64,000 bases of DNA from contig NZ_JBMSDV010000004.1 in NCBI RefSeq assembly GCF_049445855.1, forward strand, positions 186,001-250,000. The letters run 5' to 3'. Of the stretch, positions 20,507 to 29,121 are shown one piece after another. This stretch comes from JAGOCV01 sp049445855 (GTDB lineage: Bacteria > Pseudomonadota > Gammaproteobacteria > Burkholderiales > Burkholderiaceae_C). The translations under genes were made by a program, and so were the position numbers. Positions within the stretch are counted from its first letter, which is position 1, and every line of letters begins with the position of its first letter. The notes below the pieces were generated by a model. The model saw only the letters and a list, made by a program, of their open reading frames with translations. It did no database searches and was not told the origin of the DNA.

Positions 20507-22938
20507 GCGCTGTAATGAAGCCACCCGGCTCCGAGAGGGACGCCGAGCAGGCTTTTTTCGACTCGCAGACACTGCCGCCCGAGAAGCGCGGCGTGACCTT
20601 TGCTGCACTGTTCTTCAAGCAATTGCAGGCGGTCAGCACGCGCATCCACGAGACCGAGAACCTCGACCAGCTCATGCTGGATTCGAGCCAGGACATCTGC
20701 AAGCTGTTCAACGCGGACCGTCTCACGGTCTATGCGATCACCGAAGACGGCACGGCCATCATCTCCAAGGTGAAGACGGGGCTGAACACCGCGCGTGCGC
20801 TCAAGCTGCCCATCAGCGCGCAGAGCATCGCGGGCTACGCCGCGTTCAGTCGCAAGCTGGTGAATATTTCCGATGTCTACGACGACGACGCGCTGCGCAA
20901 GATCCACCCGACACTGACCTTCCTGAAGGAAGTCGACAAGCGCTCGGGCTACCGCACCAAGCAGATGCTGGCCGCGCCCATCATGGACGGCGACACGCTC
21001 TACGGCGTGATGCAGGTCATCAACAACAAGAGCGATCAGCCGTTCGGCGATCTCGAGGTCGATGGCGCGCAGCAACTGTGCAAGACGCTGGCCACCGCCA
21101 TCCGCCAGCGCACGCGCAAGGTCGTGAGCGACGGGGCGATGGTCAAGGCCACCAAGTACGACGGCCTGATCTCCGAGGGTGTGCTCACCTCCGACGAACT
21201 GCAGGACTGCGTGCTCAAGGCGCGCGAGGAAGGCGTGCCGGTCGAGCAGGTGCTGATGGCCGACTTCAGCGTCAAGGCGGCGCAGATCGGCGCCTCGCTC
21301 TCCAAGTTCTTCGGTGTGCCTTATGAGCCCGCAACGGCGCAGCCGCGCATGCGCTCCGAAGGCCTGCACGGCCAGCTCAAGCGCGAGTTCCTGGAAGAAC
21401 AGCGCTGGGTGCCGCTGGAGGATTCGCCCGAAGGCCTGGTCGTCATGTGCCTGGACCCGGAAGCCGTGCGCGGTTCGCGCGTGGTGCCGCAGGTGTTCTC
21501 GCGCATGGGCAAGTTCACCTACCGGGTGACCACGCAGAAGGAGTTCGACGAAACGCTGAACCAGCTGTTCGGCAGCACCGGCGATACCGGCGGCTCCATC
21601 GACCAGATGCTGGCCGACCTGGGCGGCGGGCCGCTGGACGACGAATCCGGCAGCGGCGACGACTCGCTCGAATCCGCGGCGGCCGACAACGAACTGGTGA
21701 AGTTCGTGAACAAGGTGATCATCGACGCCTACAACCAGAAGGTCTCGGACATCCACATCGAGCCCTTGCCGGGCAAGGCCAAGACCGGCATCCGCTTCCG
21801 CATCGACGGCTCGCTCGTGCCGTACATCGAAGTGCCGTCTCACTTCCGCCAGGCCATGGTCACGCGCCTGAAGATCATGTGCGACCTGGACATTTCCGAG
21901 AAGCGCAAGCCGCAGGACGGCAAGATCAAGTTCAAGAAGTTCGGCCCGCTGGACATCGAGCTTCGTGTGGCCACCATCCCGTCTGCCGGTGGCGTGGAAG
22001 ACGTGGTGATGCGTATCCTGGCGGCCGGCGAGCCGATCCCGCTGGAGAAGCTCGGCCTCACGCCACACAACAAGGAGCGGCTGGAGAAGACGGTCAGCAA
22101 GCCCTATGGCCTGTTCTATGTCTGCGGCCCCACGGGCTCGGGCAAGACGACCACGCTGCACTCCATCCTGAAGTTCCTGAATACGCCGGACACCAAGATC
22201 TGGACGGCGGAAGACCCGGTCGAAATCACGCAAAAGGGTTTGCGACAGGTGCAGATCAACAAGAAGGCCGGCATCGACTTCGCGCTCGTCATGCGTGCCT
22301 TCCTGCGTGCCGACCCGGACATCATCATGGTCGGCGAATCGCGCGACAAGGAAACCGTGTCCATGGGCGTGGAAGCCTCGCTCACGGGCCACCTGGTGTT
22401 CTCGACGCTGCACACGAACTCCGCGCCCGAGTCCATCACCCGCCTGCTGGACATGGGCATGGACCCGTTCAACTTTGCCGATGCGCTGCTCGGCATCCTC
22501 GCGCAGCGCCTGGCCAAGAAGCTGTGCGACTGCAAGGAAGCCTACGTGCCCGATCAGGAAGAAATCAAGACCTTCCTGGCCGAATACGCCGAAGAACTGC
22601 GGCACTCCAGCGCCTGGAAAGCCGACTACGCGGGTGAAGCCCGCAAGCTCTACGAGAACTGGGTCAAGCTCTACGGCAAGGAAGGCAAACTGACCTTCTA
22701 CCGCTCCAAGGGCTGCGAGAAGTGCGGCAACAGCGGCTACAAGGGTCGCGTCGGCCTGCATGAACTGCTGATTGCCGACGACGCCGTCAAAAAGCTCGTG
22801 CAGGAACGTGCCCGTGTCGCCGAACTCTTCGCCCAATGCGTCGAAGGCGGCATGCGCACGCTCAAGATGGACGGCATGGAGAAGATCATGATGGGGCTGA
22901 CCGATCTGAAGATGGTCCGTCAGGTTTGTATCAAGTGA
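20503..22938 (+). CDS. GspE/PilB-family secretion ATPase with N-terminal GAF domain
   Basis: An 811-residue protein. A GAF domain (about 40-205; DICKLFNADRLTVYAITEDG to YGVMQVINN) precedes a MshEN/GspE N-terminal domain (about 215-375) and the hexameric ATPase domain with Walker A GPTGSGKT (542-549), Walker B (RADPDIIMVGESRD), His box (STLHTNSAPESITRLLDMG) and a four-Cys zinc motif (C-D-C near 678 and CEKCG near 745). Such ATPases power type II secretion or type IV pilus extension. The fused GAF domain suggests control by a small ligand, possibly a cyclic nucleotide, given the cyclase and phosphodiesterase genes just upstream. Confidence 0.9.
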   Translation: MSAVMKPPGSERDAEQAFFDSQTLPPEKRGVTFAALFFKQLQAVSTRIHETENLDQLMLDSSQDICKLFNADRLTVYAITEDGTAIISKVKTGLNTARALKLPISAQSIAGYAAFSRKLVNISDVYDDDALRKIHPTLTFLKEVDKRSGYRTKQMLAAPIMDGDTLYGVMQVINNKSDQPFGDLEVDGAQQLCKTLATAIRQRTRKVVSDGAMVKATKYDGLISEGVLTSDELQDCVLKAREEGVPVEQVLMADFSVKAAQIGASLSKFFGVPYEPATAQPRMRSEGLHGQLKREFLEEQRWVPLEDSPEGLVVMCLDPEAVRGSRVVPQVFSRMGKFTYRVTTQKEFDETLNQLFGSTGDTGGSIDQMLADLGGGPLDDESGSGDDSLESAAADNELVKFVNKVIIDAYNQKVSDIHIEPLPGKAKTGIRFRIDGSLVPYIEVPSHFRQAMVTRLKIMCDLDISEKRKPQDGKIKFKKFGPLDIELRVATIPSAGGVEDVVMRILAAGEPIPLEKLGLTPHNKERLEKTVSKPYGLFYVCGPTGSGKTTTLHSILKFLNTPDTKIWTAEDPVEITQKGLRQVQINKKAGIDFALVMRAFLRADPDIIMVGESRDKETVSMGVEASLTGHLVFSTLHTNSAPESITRLLDMGMDPFNFADALLGILAQRLAKKLCDCKEAYVPDQEEIKTFLAEYAEELRHSSAWKADYAGEARKLYENWVKLYGKEGKLTFYRSKGCEKCGNSGYKGRVGLHELLIADDAVKKLVQERARVAELFAQCVEGGMRTLKMDGMEKIMMGLTDLKMVRQVCIK

Positions 22939-22948
22939 CGCGAGTGAC

Positions 22949-22962
22949 TGACAAATTTGTCA
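22949..22962. promoter_or_regulatory. Possible activator (PilR-like) site upstream of pilA
   Basis: TGACAAATTTGTCA is a 14-base perfect palindrome, 95 bases before the sigma-54-type promoter at 23057. A further TGACA half-site occurs near 22987. Position and symmetry fit an upstream activating sequence for a sigma-54 enhancer-binding protein. Confidence 0.4.
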
Positions 22963-23056
22963 TCGGGCGTCGTCTGCAAGCGCGATTTTGACAGGCGAGT
23001 CCCGATTCCGCGTGCGATAGTTCTCGATATTGCAGGCCTCGAAGCTGTCATCGCGC

Positions 23057-23072
23057 TGGCATAGAATCTGCA
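23057..23072 (+). promoter_or_regulatory. Predicted sigma-54 promoter of pilA
   Basis: TGGCATAGAATCTGCA matches the -24 GG and -12 GC elements of the sigma-54 consensus with exact spacing, and lies 40 bases before the pilin start. PilA promoters in related pilus systems use RpoN with PilS/PilR. Confidence 0.6.
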
Positions 23073-23111
23073 CCGGTTACCCAGCCTAACTTTTTTTAAC
23101 AGGAGCTCCTC

Positions 23112-23573
23112 ATGAAGCGTTCTATGCAAAAGGGTTTTACCCTGATCGAACTGATGATCGTTGTCGCGATCATCGGTATTCTGGCCGCCGTCGCCCTGCC
23201 GGCTTACCAAGACTACACCGTGCGCGCACGTGTGACGGAAGGTCTGTCGCTGGCTGGTGGTGCCAAGACAGCAGTGGCTGAAAACGCTGCTAACGGTGCT
23301 CCCTTTGCGTCTGGCTGGACTGCACCTTCCGCAACGACGAACGTGAGTAGCATTGCGATCGATCCTGATGTGGGCACGGTGACCGTCACCTACACGACGC
23401 GCGCAGGTGGGCAAGCAGCCGGCGAAACGCCGACGATCTTGATCGTTCCGACAAGCAACGGCGCAGCTCTTGCCTCAGGTGTTCCCCCGACAGGCGGCGC
23501 TATTTCTTGGAATTGCACGACCGGCACTCTGGTTGATAAGTTCCGCCCGGCAGCATGCCGTTCTGGTGCTTAA
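23112..23573 (+). CDS. pilA: Type IV major pilin
   Basis: A 153-residue type IVa pilin. Class III leader MKRSMQKG is cut before Phe9; the mature N-terminus FTLIELMIVVAIIGILAAVA has Glu5 and the hydrophobic helix. A C-terminal disulphide loop is formed by Cys136 and Cys150 (NCTTGTLVDKFRPAAC), followed by RSGA. AGGAG before ATG gives a strong start. It is preceded by a sigma-54-type promoter and followed by a terminator, so it is made as its own abundant transcript. The next gene is a PglL-type O-glycosyltransferase, suggesting that the pilin is glycosylated. Confidence 0.95.
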   Translation: MKRSMQKGFTLIELMIVVAIIGILAAVALPAYQDYTVRARVTEGLSLAGGAKTAVAENAANGAPFASGWTAPSATTNVSSIAIDPDVGTVTVTYTTRAGGQAAGETPTILIVPTSNGAALASGVPPTGGAISWNCTTGTLVDKFRPAACRSGA

Positions 23574-23610
23574 TCGGGTGCTTGGTCTCTAATTGAGACT
23601 GGCATCCTGA

Positions 23611-23645
23611 AAAAGGGGCTCCTCCGGGAGCCTCTTTATTTTTGC
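23611..23645 (+). terminator. Intrinsic terminator after pilA
   Basis: GGCTCC and GGAGCC pair around a TCCG loop (23617-23632), flanked by AAAAGG and CTCTTTATTTTT. It explains separate high-level pilA transcription. Confidence 0.8.
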
Positions 23646-23655
23646 GTAAGACAGA

Positions 23656-25401
23656 ATGAGCGTATCCGTAACTGCTGCATTTCCCGTTCTGCTTGTCGCA
23701 ACGGGCTTTCTCTTGCCATATAGCGATGGGCCGCTTACAACGTTTCATCTCGAATGGGTAGCTGCAGCAGGGTGGTTGTTCTTGTCCGTTTCTCATGGGT
23801 TGCTTACCCATACAAGACGAACCGACGTACCACGGGTACTCCGTCTGGTGCTGTTGCTGCCGGGCTTGCTTCTGCTTGCCGCGCTTGCGAATCAGCTCAT
23901 GGGTCGTACGGCCTACGCTGGCCGCACTTATCTTTATCTCCTGTATATGAGCTCGGCGGCGGGTGCAATATGGCTGGGGTGGCAGACTGGCTGGCAGTCG
24001 GGGGCCAAAGGCGATAAGACGAGAAATCTCTCAACAATTGATCTGGTTGCATGGGCCGTGCTGCTGGCTGCAACTGCAAATGCAGTCATTGGATTTGCCC
24101 AGTATCTGGGGTTGTCGCTGCCGACATGGCTTGCTGTGCGTCTCCCGACTGGCGGACGTGTGTTTGGCAACCTGCGGCAGGCCAATCTTTTCTCGTTGCT
24201 TCTCGTTCTCGGCATCATCTGTGCAGCCATGTTGTTTGCACAGCGGCAGAAAAGCTGGAAGCTAGACGGTTTTGCCATTCTCCTGGGGGCTGCCTGCGCG
24301 TTGTCGCTCTCCAGAACCGGCGCTGTCATGATCTGGCTGGTGTGCATCGGGGCGTGGGCGGGCAAGGGATTGTCTTTGCCCTCCAGAAGATTTGTCGCAG
24401 TTGCCACCATTTCGCACGCGTTGGCATGGGGTTTGTACAGTGCGCTGTCCACCATGTCGTGGAAGGTTTATGCGCCCACGTCGACTATTCAACTGGTGCC
24501 TGGGCAAGGAAATTTCTCTTCATTCCGCCAGGAAATCTGGATGGGCATGCTCCAGGTGGCCCAGAGTAATTTCTGGACAGGTGTAGGCACCGGAGGTGCA
24601 GGACACGCGTATTTTTTGCAGGACGTGCAAGGCCGTTTTGACGTCAACATGCAGAACGCTCATAACCTCGCTCTACAGATATTCGTTGAGCAGGGCGGGC
24701 CATTTGTCATTGCCTGGCTTGGCATACTGATTTATGTCATCTGGGCAGTGCGGAAGGCTTGGTTTGATCCCATCGGGCGAGGGCTCTTTTTGCTGCTGCT
24801 GGCTTTTGCCGTACATAGCACTCTGGAGTATCCGCTCTGGTATCTGTATTTCCTGTTGCCCTGTGCTTTTTTTCTCGGCGCACTTTGCAGCTTGGCGGCG
24901 TCACCCACCGATTCTGCGATCCAGGAGGCGAACCCTGCGAACTTCAAGCGCCTGTTGATCGGAGGCGCAGCCGCCGCAGTGCTGCTGATCGGTGTTGCTT
25001 GGGACTATCGCAAAATTCTTCCTGTATTCAAAGGGAGTAGCGCACAGGCGCTCAGTCATCTGGAGGAGGGTTACAAGACTCTGCTCTTCACGTATTGCGT
25101 GGACTATGCCGCGGTTGCCAACGTTGCTGTGACCCCAGAAAATGCGGCGACTTACTATCGACTCACCAAGCGCTTGCATACGGCGGTCATCCAGCCATTC
25201 ACGGTGCTGAACCTCGCAATGGCGAGCCAGATGATCGGCAAGACGGATGAGGCAGCCTTGTACCTCAGGCGACTGCAGGAGATTTCGCCAACAGCGATAG
25301 AGGAAATCTGGGCAAAACTCTCTGTGCCTGAGCAGGAAGTCCTGGCGCCGGCCATCGCGCGCATGGAGACGCTGGACTCGGGCAGCTCAAAGCGTAAATA
25401 A
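23656..25401 (+). CDS. PglL/TfpO-like pilin O-oligosaccharyltransferase (Wzy_C family)
   Basis: A 581-residue protein with about 11-12 membrane helices. The periplasmic Wzy_C/PglL_A region includes GQGNFSSFRQEIWMGM and NAHNLALQIFVEQGG, which carry the conserved Arg and His of the family, and a soluble TPR-like C-terminal tail (about 440-581). It should transfer lipid-linked glycan to Ser or Thr of pilin in the periplasm. It follows pilA after a terminator and is convergent with moaC. Its base composition in the first part is visibly lower in GC than its neighbours, common for glycan genes. The target is inferred from position. Confidence 0.85.
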   Translation: MSVSVTAAFPVLLVATGFLLPYSDGPLTTFHLEWVAAAGWLFLSVSHGLLTHTRRTDVPRVLRLVLLLPGLLLLAALANQLMGRTAYAGRTYLYLLYMSSAAGAIWLGWQTGWQSGAKGDKTRNLSTIDLVAWAVLLAATANAVIGFAQYLGLSLPTWLAVRLPTGGRVFGNLRQANLFSLLLVLGIICAAMLFAQRQKSWKLDGFAILLGAACALSLSRTGAVMIWLVCIGAWAGKGLSLPSRRFVAVATISHALAWGLYSALSTMSWKVYAPTSTIQLVPGQGNFSSFRQEIWMGMLQVAQSNFWTGVGTGGAGHAYFLQDVQGRFDVNMQNAHNLALQIFVEQGGPFVIAWLGILIYVIWAVRKAWFDPIGRGLFLLLLAFAVHSTLEYPLWYLYFLLPCAFFLGALCSLAASPTDSAIQEANPANFKRLLIGGAAAAVLLIGVAWDYRKILPVFKGSSAQALSHLEEGYKTLLFTYCVDYAAVANVAVTPENAATYYRLTKRLHTAVIQPFTVLNLAMASQMIGKTDEAALYLRRLQEISPTAIEEIWAKLSVPEQEVLAPAIARMETLDSGSSKRK

Positions 25402-25418
25402 GTCGAATAGGCCGGGTG

Positions 25419-25913
25419 CTAGTGAGCGTCGGCGGTGAAGGTGCCCGATCGTCCGCCGCGCTTTTCGAGCAGACGGACATTTGTCATGAGCATCTGCTTG
25501 TCGATGGCTTTGCACATGTCGTAGATGGTCAGTAGCGCAATCTGCACCGCGGTCAGCGCCTCCATCTCGACGCCCGTTTGGCCGGTCGTCTCCACAGTGG
25601 CCTTGCAGACAATGGCAGCCACGGGCTCCGGAAGAAGCTCGAAATCGACGGCCACGCGCGTGAGCGTGAGTGGATGGCAAAGCGGAATCAGGTCACTCGT
25701 CTTCTTCGCTCCCTGGATGGCCGCAATGCGAGCGATCCCCAGCACGTCACCCTTCTTGGCCGTGCCGTTCTGGACAATGGCCAATGTTGCCGGCAACATT
25801 TCTATCCGCCCCGATGCGACCGCAATGCGGTGCGTGACGGGCTTACCGCCCACGTCGACCATGTGAGCTTGTCCTTGTCCGTCGAAATGCGTCAGTTTCT
25901 GGCTGGATGTCAT
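25419..25913 (-). CDS. moaC: Cyclic pyranopterin monophosphate synthase
   Basis: A 164-residue MoaC of molybdenum cofactor synthesis, which acts after MoaA to form cyclic pyranopterin monophosphate from 3',8-cyclo-GTP. LIPLCHPL, GVEMEALTAVQIALLTIYDMCKAIDK and KRGGRSGTF are the family signatures. The ATG giving MTSSQKLTHFDG is chosen; the longer form overlaps the region upstream of the divergent TfpX gene. No other moa or moe gene is near. Confidence 0.95.
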   Translation of the reverse strand: MTSSQKLTHFDGQGQAHMVDVGGKPVTHRIAVASGRIEMLPATLAIVQNGTAKKGDVLGIARIAAIQGAKKTSDLIPLCHPLTLTRVAVDFELLPEPVAAIVCKATVETTGQTGVEMEALTAVQIALLTIYDMCKAIDKQMLMTNVRLLEKRGGRSGTFTADAH

Positions 25914-25952
25914 GGTTACAAAACCTTTACCTGATCGGTGCATCATAAAAGC

Positions 25953-26711
25953 ATGTCCGTGCTGAAAAACCGGCTGCGTGCGACGTCAATCCGACTCGCA
26001 TTCAGCGCGCTGATTGCATGTGCCTTGGCGGGCGTCATATTCCTCGTCTGGTATCCGTACCCCTACCGCGAAATCTCGGGAGGGCGGCAGCTATTTTTTA
26101 TAGTGGTCGCTGTAGACGTGATCCTGGGTCCGTTCATCACACTGATGATCTTTGATCTGCGAAAGGGCTGGCCCGTATTGCGCAAGGATCTTGCGATGGT
26201 CGTGGCGGTTCAACTGCTGGCACTTTGTTATGGGATCTGGACAGTCCACGCTGCCCGGCCTGTCCATCTGGTGTTCGAGTACGACAGGTTCCGGGTGGTT
26301 CACGCAGCGGATATGGATTCTGGCGTGGCTGGCAGTATCGCCAAGGATTTTCCGCAGTCAGCCCGGAGCGGCCCGACGCTGGTCGCCTTACGTGAACTCA
26401 CCGAGCAAGACAGGGCGAAGTACACGGTACAGAACGTGACTGGCGTATTGGAGCTCAGCCAGCAACCCGAGCTCTGGATGTCCTATGACAGTGCGAGACG
26501 CCGTGTGCTGAAGGCAGCCGAACCTCTGGAGAGCTTGAAGCGCCGCAAACCTGAACATGCAACCACCATCGACGCCGAAGTCAAGGCAACGGGGTTGAAC
26601 GCCGCAGGATTGGTGGCGTTGCCGTTGGCAGGCAGGGATGAATTCTGGACGGTCATACTGGATGGCCAAACGGCCGAGCCAGTGATCTATCTGAAGGTAG
26701 ACCCATTCTGA
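25953..26711 (+). CDS. TfpX/TfpZ-family type IV pilin accessory protein
   Basis: A 252-residue membrane protein with about four N-terminal membrane helices (residues 10-110) and a soluble C-terminal part. It carries the family pattern WYPYPYREISGG, VAVDVILGPFITLMIF, KDLAMVVAVQLLALCYGIWTVHAARP and a following FEYDRFRVV. Related proteins assist surface pilin display in some type IVa systems. The ATG at 25953 is chosen over a GTG 15 bases upstream; neither has a clear Shine-Dalgarno. Its stop overlaps the next start by one base. Together with pilA and the glycosyltransferase it makes a pilin maturation locus interrupted by moaC. Confidence 0.82.
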   Translation: MSVLKNRLRATSIRLAFSALIACALAGVIFLVWYPYPYREISGGRQLFFIVVAVDVILGPFITLMIFDLRKGWPVLRKDLAMVVAVQLLALCYGIWTVHAARPVHLVFEYDRFRVVHAADMDSGVAGSIAKDFPQSARSGPTLVALRELTEQDRAKYTVQNVTGVLELSQQPELWMSYDSARRRVLKAAEPLESLKRRKPEHATTIDAEVKATGLNAAGLVALPLAGRDEFWTVILDGQTAEPVIYLKVDPF

Positions 26712-28237
26712 TGCGATCGAATTTGAAGACCCATTTCCGACAAAGTGTGGCGTCGCTGCTGGTCGCGGCATTGACGGTTGCAATGATGTTCCCCGCCCAA
26801 GCCCAACTCCCCACACTCGGCGACAGCAGCGACATGACCGTCTCCGCCGAGCGCAGGCTCGGGGACCAGATCGTGCGGCAGATCTACCGCGATCCCGACT
26901 ACATCGACGACCCGCTGCTGTCCGAGTACATCCAGCAGATCTGGCAGCCCTTGATGGCCGCATCGCGCGCGCGCGGTGAACTCACGCCGGAGATCGAGGA
27001 GCGTTTTGCGTGGGAGGTGATGCTGATCCGCGACCGCACGGTCAACGCGTTCGCACTGCCGGGCGGCTATCTCGGCGTGCATCTGGGGCTCATCGGCGTG
27101 GTGGCCAATCGCGACGAGTTGGCCTCTGTGCTCGCGCACGAGTTGAGCCACGTGACGCAGCGTCACATCGCACGCATGCTCACGCAGCAGGGCAAGCAGA
27201 CGCCTTGGTTGATCGGCGCGATGATCCTGGGCGTGCTGGCGGCGGGAAAGAATGCCGACGTCGGCAATGCGGCCATCGTCGGTGGGCAGGCACTGGCGGC
27301 GCAGAGCCAGCTGAATTTCTCGCGTGACATGGAACGCGAGGCCGACCGCATCGGCTATGGCGTGATGGGGCAGGCGGGTTTCCAGACCTTCGGCTTCGTG
27401 ACGATGTTCGAGAAGCTTCAGCAGGCCTCGCGTCTCAACGACAACGGCTCGTTTCCTTACCTTCGTTCGCACCCGTTGACGAGCGAGCGCATTGCCGACA
27501 TGCAGTTGCGCCAGCAGCTGGAGTCGCGCACAACTCTTGCGCAACCGTTGCTGATGGAGCACGCGATGCTGTCCGCGCGGGCGCGCATCCTCGCCAATCC
27601 CTCGGTGGACGTGTTGCGCGCGGCGATCACGCAGGCGCAGAACGCAGGCAGTTCGCCCCTGAACACAGCCCGCCAGAGTGGCGACCTGTACGCCGCCGTG
27701 CTGGCTTCAACGCGCCTGCGCGAGTTCGATCGTGCGCGTGAATTTGCCGGCCGGCTCGTCCCGCTCGTGGCCGCCGATGCGCGCGCGGCGCGCCTTGCGC
27801 GCCTGCTCGAGGTGGAAGTGGATCTCGCTGCCGGTGAGACGCAGCGTGCCATCGCGCGCCTCGACGCATCGGCGGCTGACCGGCCGGAGCTGTTTCTGGC
27901 TGCGCAGGCGTACGCGCGTGCCGGGCGTGCGGGCGAGATGTCTTCCTCGCTACAGACCTGGATCGCGGCGCATCCGCGCGATGCGACCGCCTGGCAACTG
28001 TCGGCGGTAGCGCTGAATGGATCGGGACAACCGCTGAGAGCGATCCGTGCCGAGGCGGAAGCGCAATACGTCCGCCTGGACTACGCCGCCGCAGTGGACC
28101 GATTCAAGGCCGCACAGGACATGATCCGCCGCGGTGAGGCCGGGCGAGGTCCGGAGGCTTATATCGACGCGTCGATCATCGACACGCGCCTGCGCGAAGT
28201 CGAATCACTTCTTCGAGAGCAGCGCCTCGAGCGCTGA
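26711..28237 (+). CDS. BepA-like periplasmic M48 metalloprotease with TPR region
   Basis: A 508-residue exported protein with a signal peptide (about 1-36, ending AQAQ). The M48 peptidase domain has HELSH (143-147) and downstream EADRIGYGVM with the third zinc ligand Glu. The C-terminal 200 residues are helical repeats of TPR type. BepA/YfgC-type proteases survey beta-barrel outer-membrane assembly and LptD. It overlaps the previous stop by one base and its last 33 bases overlap the convergent holin-like gene. Assignment to BepA rests on the M48 plus TPR order. Confidence 0.88.
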   Translation: MRSNLKTHFRQSVASLLVAALTVAMMFPAQAQLPTLGDSSDMTVSAERRLGDQIVRQIYRDPDYIDDPLLSEYIQQIWQPLMAASRARGELTPEIEERFAWEVMLIRDRTVNAFALPGGYLGVHLGLIGVVANRDELASVLAHELSHVTQRHIARMLTQQGKQTPWLIGAMILGVLAAGKNADVGNAAIVGGQALAAQSQLNFSRDMEREADRIGYGVMGQAGFQTFGFVTMFEKLQQASRLNDNGSFPYLRSHPLTSERIADMQLRQQLESRTTLAQPLLMEHAMLSARARILANPSVDVLRAAITQAQNAGSSPLNTARQSGDLYAAVLASTRLREFDRAREFAGRLVPLVAADARAARLARLLEVEVDLAAGETQRAIARLDASAADRPELFLAAQAYARAGRAGEMSSSLQTWIAAHPRDATAWQLSAVALNGSGQPLRAIRAEAEAQYVRLDYAAAVDRFKAAQDMIRRGEAGRGPEAYIDASIIDTRLREVESLLREQRLER

Positions 28238-28561
28238 GTCGATGATCATGCTCAGCACGGAGTAGATCAGCGAGCCGATCAGCGCCGCGCCGAAGCTGCG
28301 CACGCCGAAACCGTCGCCCATCAGATGGGCGGCGGCCCAGAACATGGCGGCATTGATGATGAAGAGGAAGAGGCCGAGCGTGACGAGTGTCACCGGCAGC
28401 GTGAGCACGACCAGGATCGGTCGCACGACGGTGTTGAGCAGCCCGATGACGAAGGCGGCGATCAACGCTGCCGTGAAGCTCTTGACCTCGACACCGCTGT
28501 ACAGGTAGGCGACGGTCAGCAGGGCTGCCGCGCTCAGGAGCCATTTGAGGATGAGTCGCAT
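28205..28561 (-). CDS. Phage-holin-4-like small membrane protein (YvlD family)
   Basis: A 118-residue protein with four predicted membrane helices. LLNTVVRPILVVLTLPVTLVTLG and FLFIINAAMFWAAAHLMGDGF match the conserved pattern of the PF04020-type family, found in many bacterial chromosomes independent of phage. The function is unknown. The start ATG gives MRLILKWLLSAAALL. The 3' end overlaps the BepA-like gene by 33 bases on the opposite strand. Confidence 0.85.
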   Translation of the reverse strand: MRLILKWLLSAAALLTVAYLYSGVEVKSFTAALIAAFVIGLLNTVVRPILVVLTLPVTLVTLGLFLFIINAAMFWAAAHLMGDGFGVRSFGAALIGSLIYSVLSMIIDSALEALLSKK

Positions 28562-28620
28562 GGCGGGAGCATAGCACCGGACCGTCGCCCGGTGGCGGCG
28601 GTGCATGTGGTCAAGTCAGA

Positions 28621-29076
28621 TCAATCGGCGGCAAGCAGCAGGATCGCGCCCATGCCGGCCACGGCACCGGGCACCGTCCAGCGGGCCTGCCCGCCTTCGG
28701 GCTGGTCCTTGGTGACGGGTTCCATGTCCTGGCCGAACTTCGGGCGACGTGCGTCAAGCACGCGCGCCGCGCCGTGCTCGGACAGCAGGCGCGTGGTCAG
28801 CTCGGAGAGCGGGCCCTTGGCCAGCACCGGCGTGACCTTGTCGCCACGGGCGGTGAGCAGCGGCACGACCTGGCCGAACAGCTTGTCGGACCACTTGGCG
28901 CGCCAGTTCTCGCGCGCGCTGTGGCTGACCCATTTGCTGATCCGGTGCGTCATGCGCGGCGCGCACGCCACCACCACCCAATGCGTGGGTGTGGCGTTCG
29001 CGGCGGGGCTCGTCATGGGTGTGAGTTGTTGTTCTGCGTAGGCGGCGTCGTCCACGTACACAATGATTCTTTCCAT
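28621..29076 (-). CDS. Conserved protein of unknown function with C-terminal membrane segment
   Basis: A 151-residue protein. The first 120 residues look like an alpha/beta domain (MERIIVYVDDAAYAEQQL; HWVVVACAPRMTHRISKWVS), and the last 20 residues are hydrophobic (VPGAVAGMGAILLLAAD), suggesting a tail anchor. I do not recognise the family. GGAGAG sits before the start. It lies 45 bases after the TerC copy 2 gene on the same strand, so it may be co-transcribed with it under the manganese riboswitch. Confidence 0.65.
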   Translation of the reverse strand: MERIIVYVDDAAYAEQQLTPMTSPAANATPTHWVVVACAPRMTHRISKWVSHSARENWRAKWSDKLFGQVVPLLTARGDKVTPVLAKGPLSELTTRLLSEHGAARVLDARRPKFGQDMEPVTKDQPEGGQARWTVPGAVAGMGAILLLAAD

Positions 29077-29121
29077 GTTCGCTCTCCTGTTGTGAATTGA
29101 AATTGACCTGCGATCAGTGCA

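Noticed and set aside
20368..22836. Minus-strand open frame of 822 codons opposite the GspE-like gene
   Set aside because: No family pattern; mirrored codon bias of the real ATPase gene explains its length.
28205..28561. Holin-like gene as a sign of a prophage
   Set aside because: No other phage gene is near, and this membrane family is common in bacterial chromosomes.
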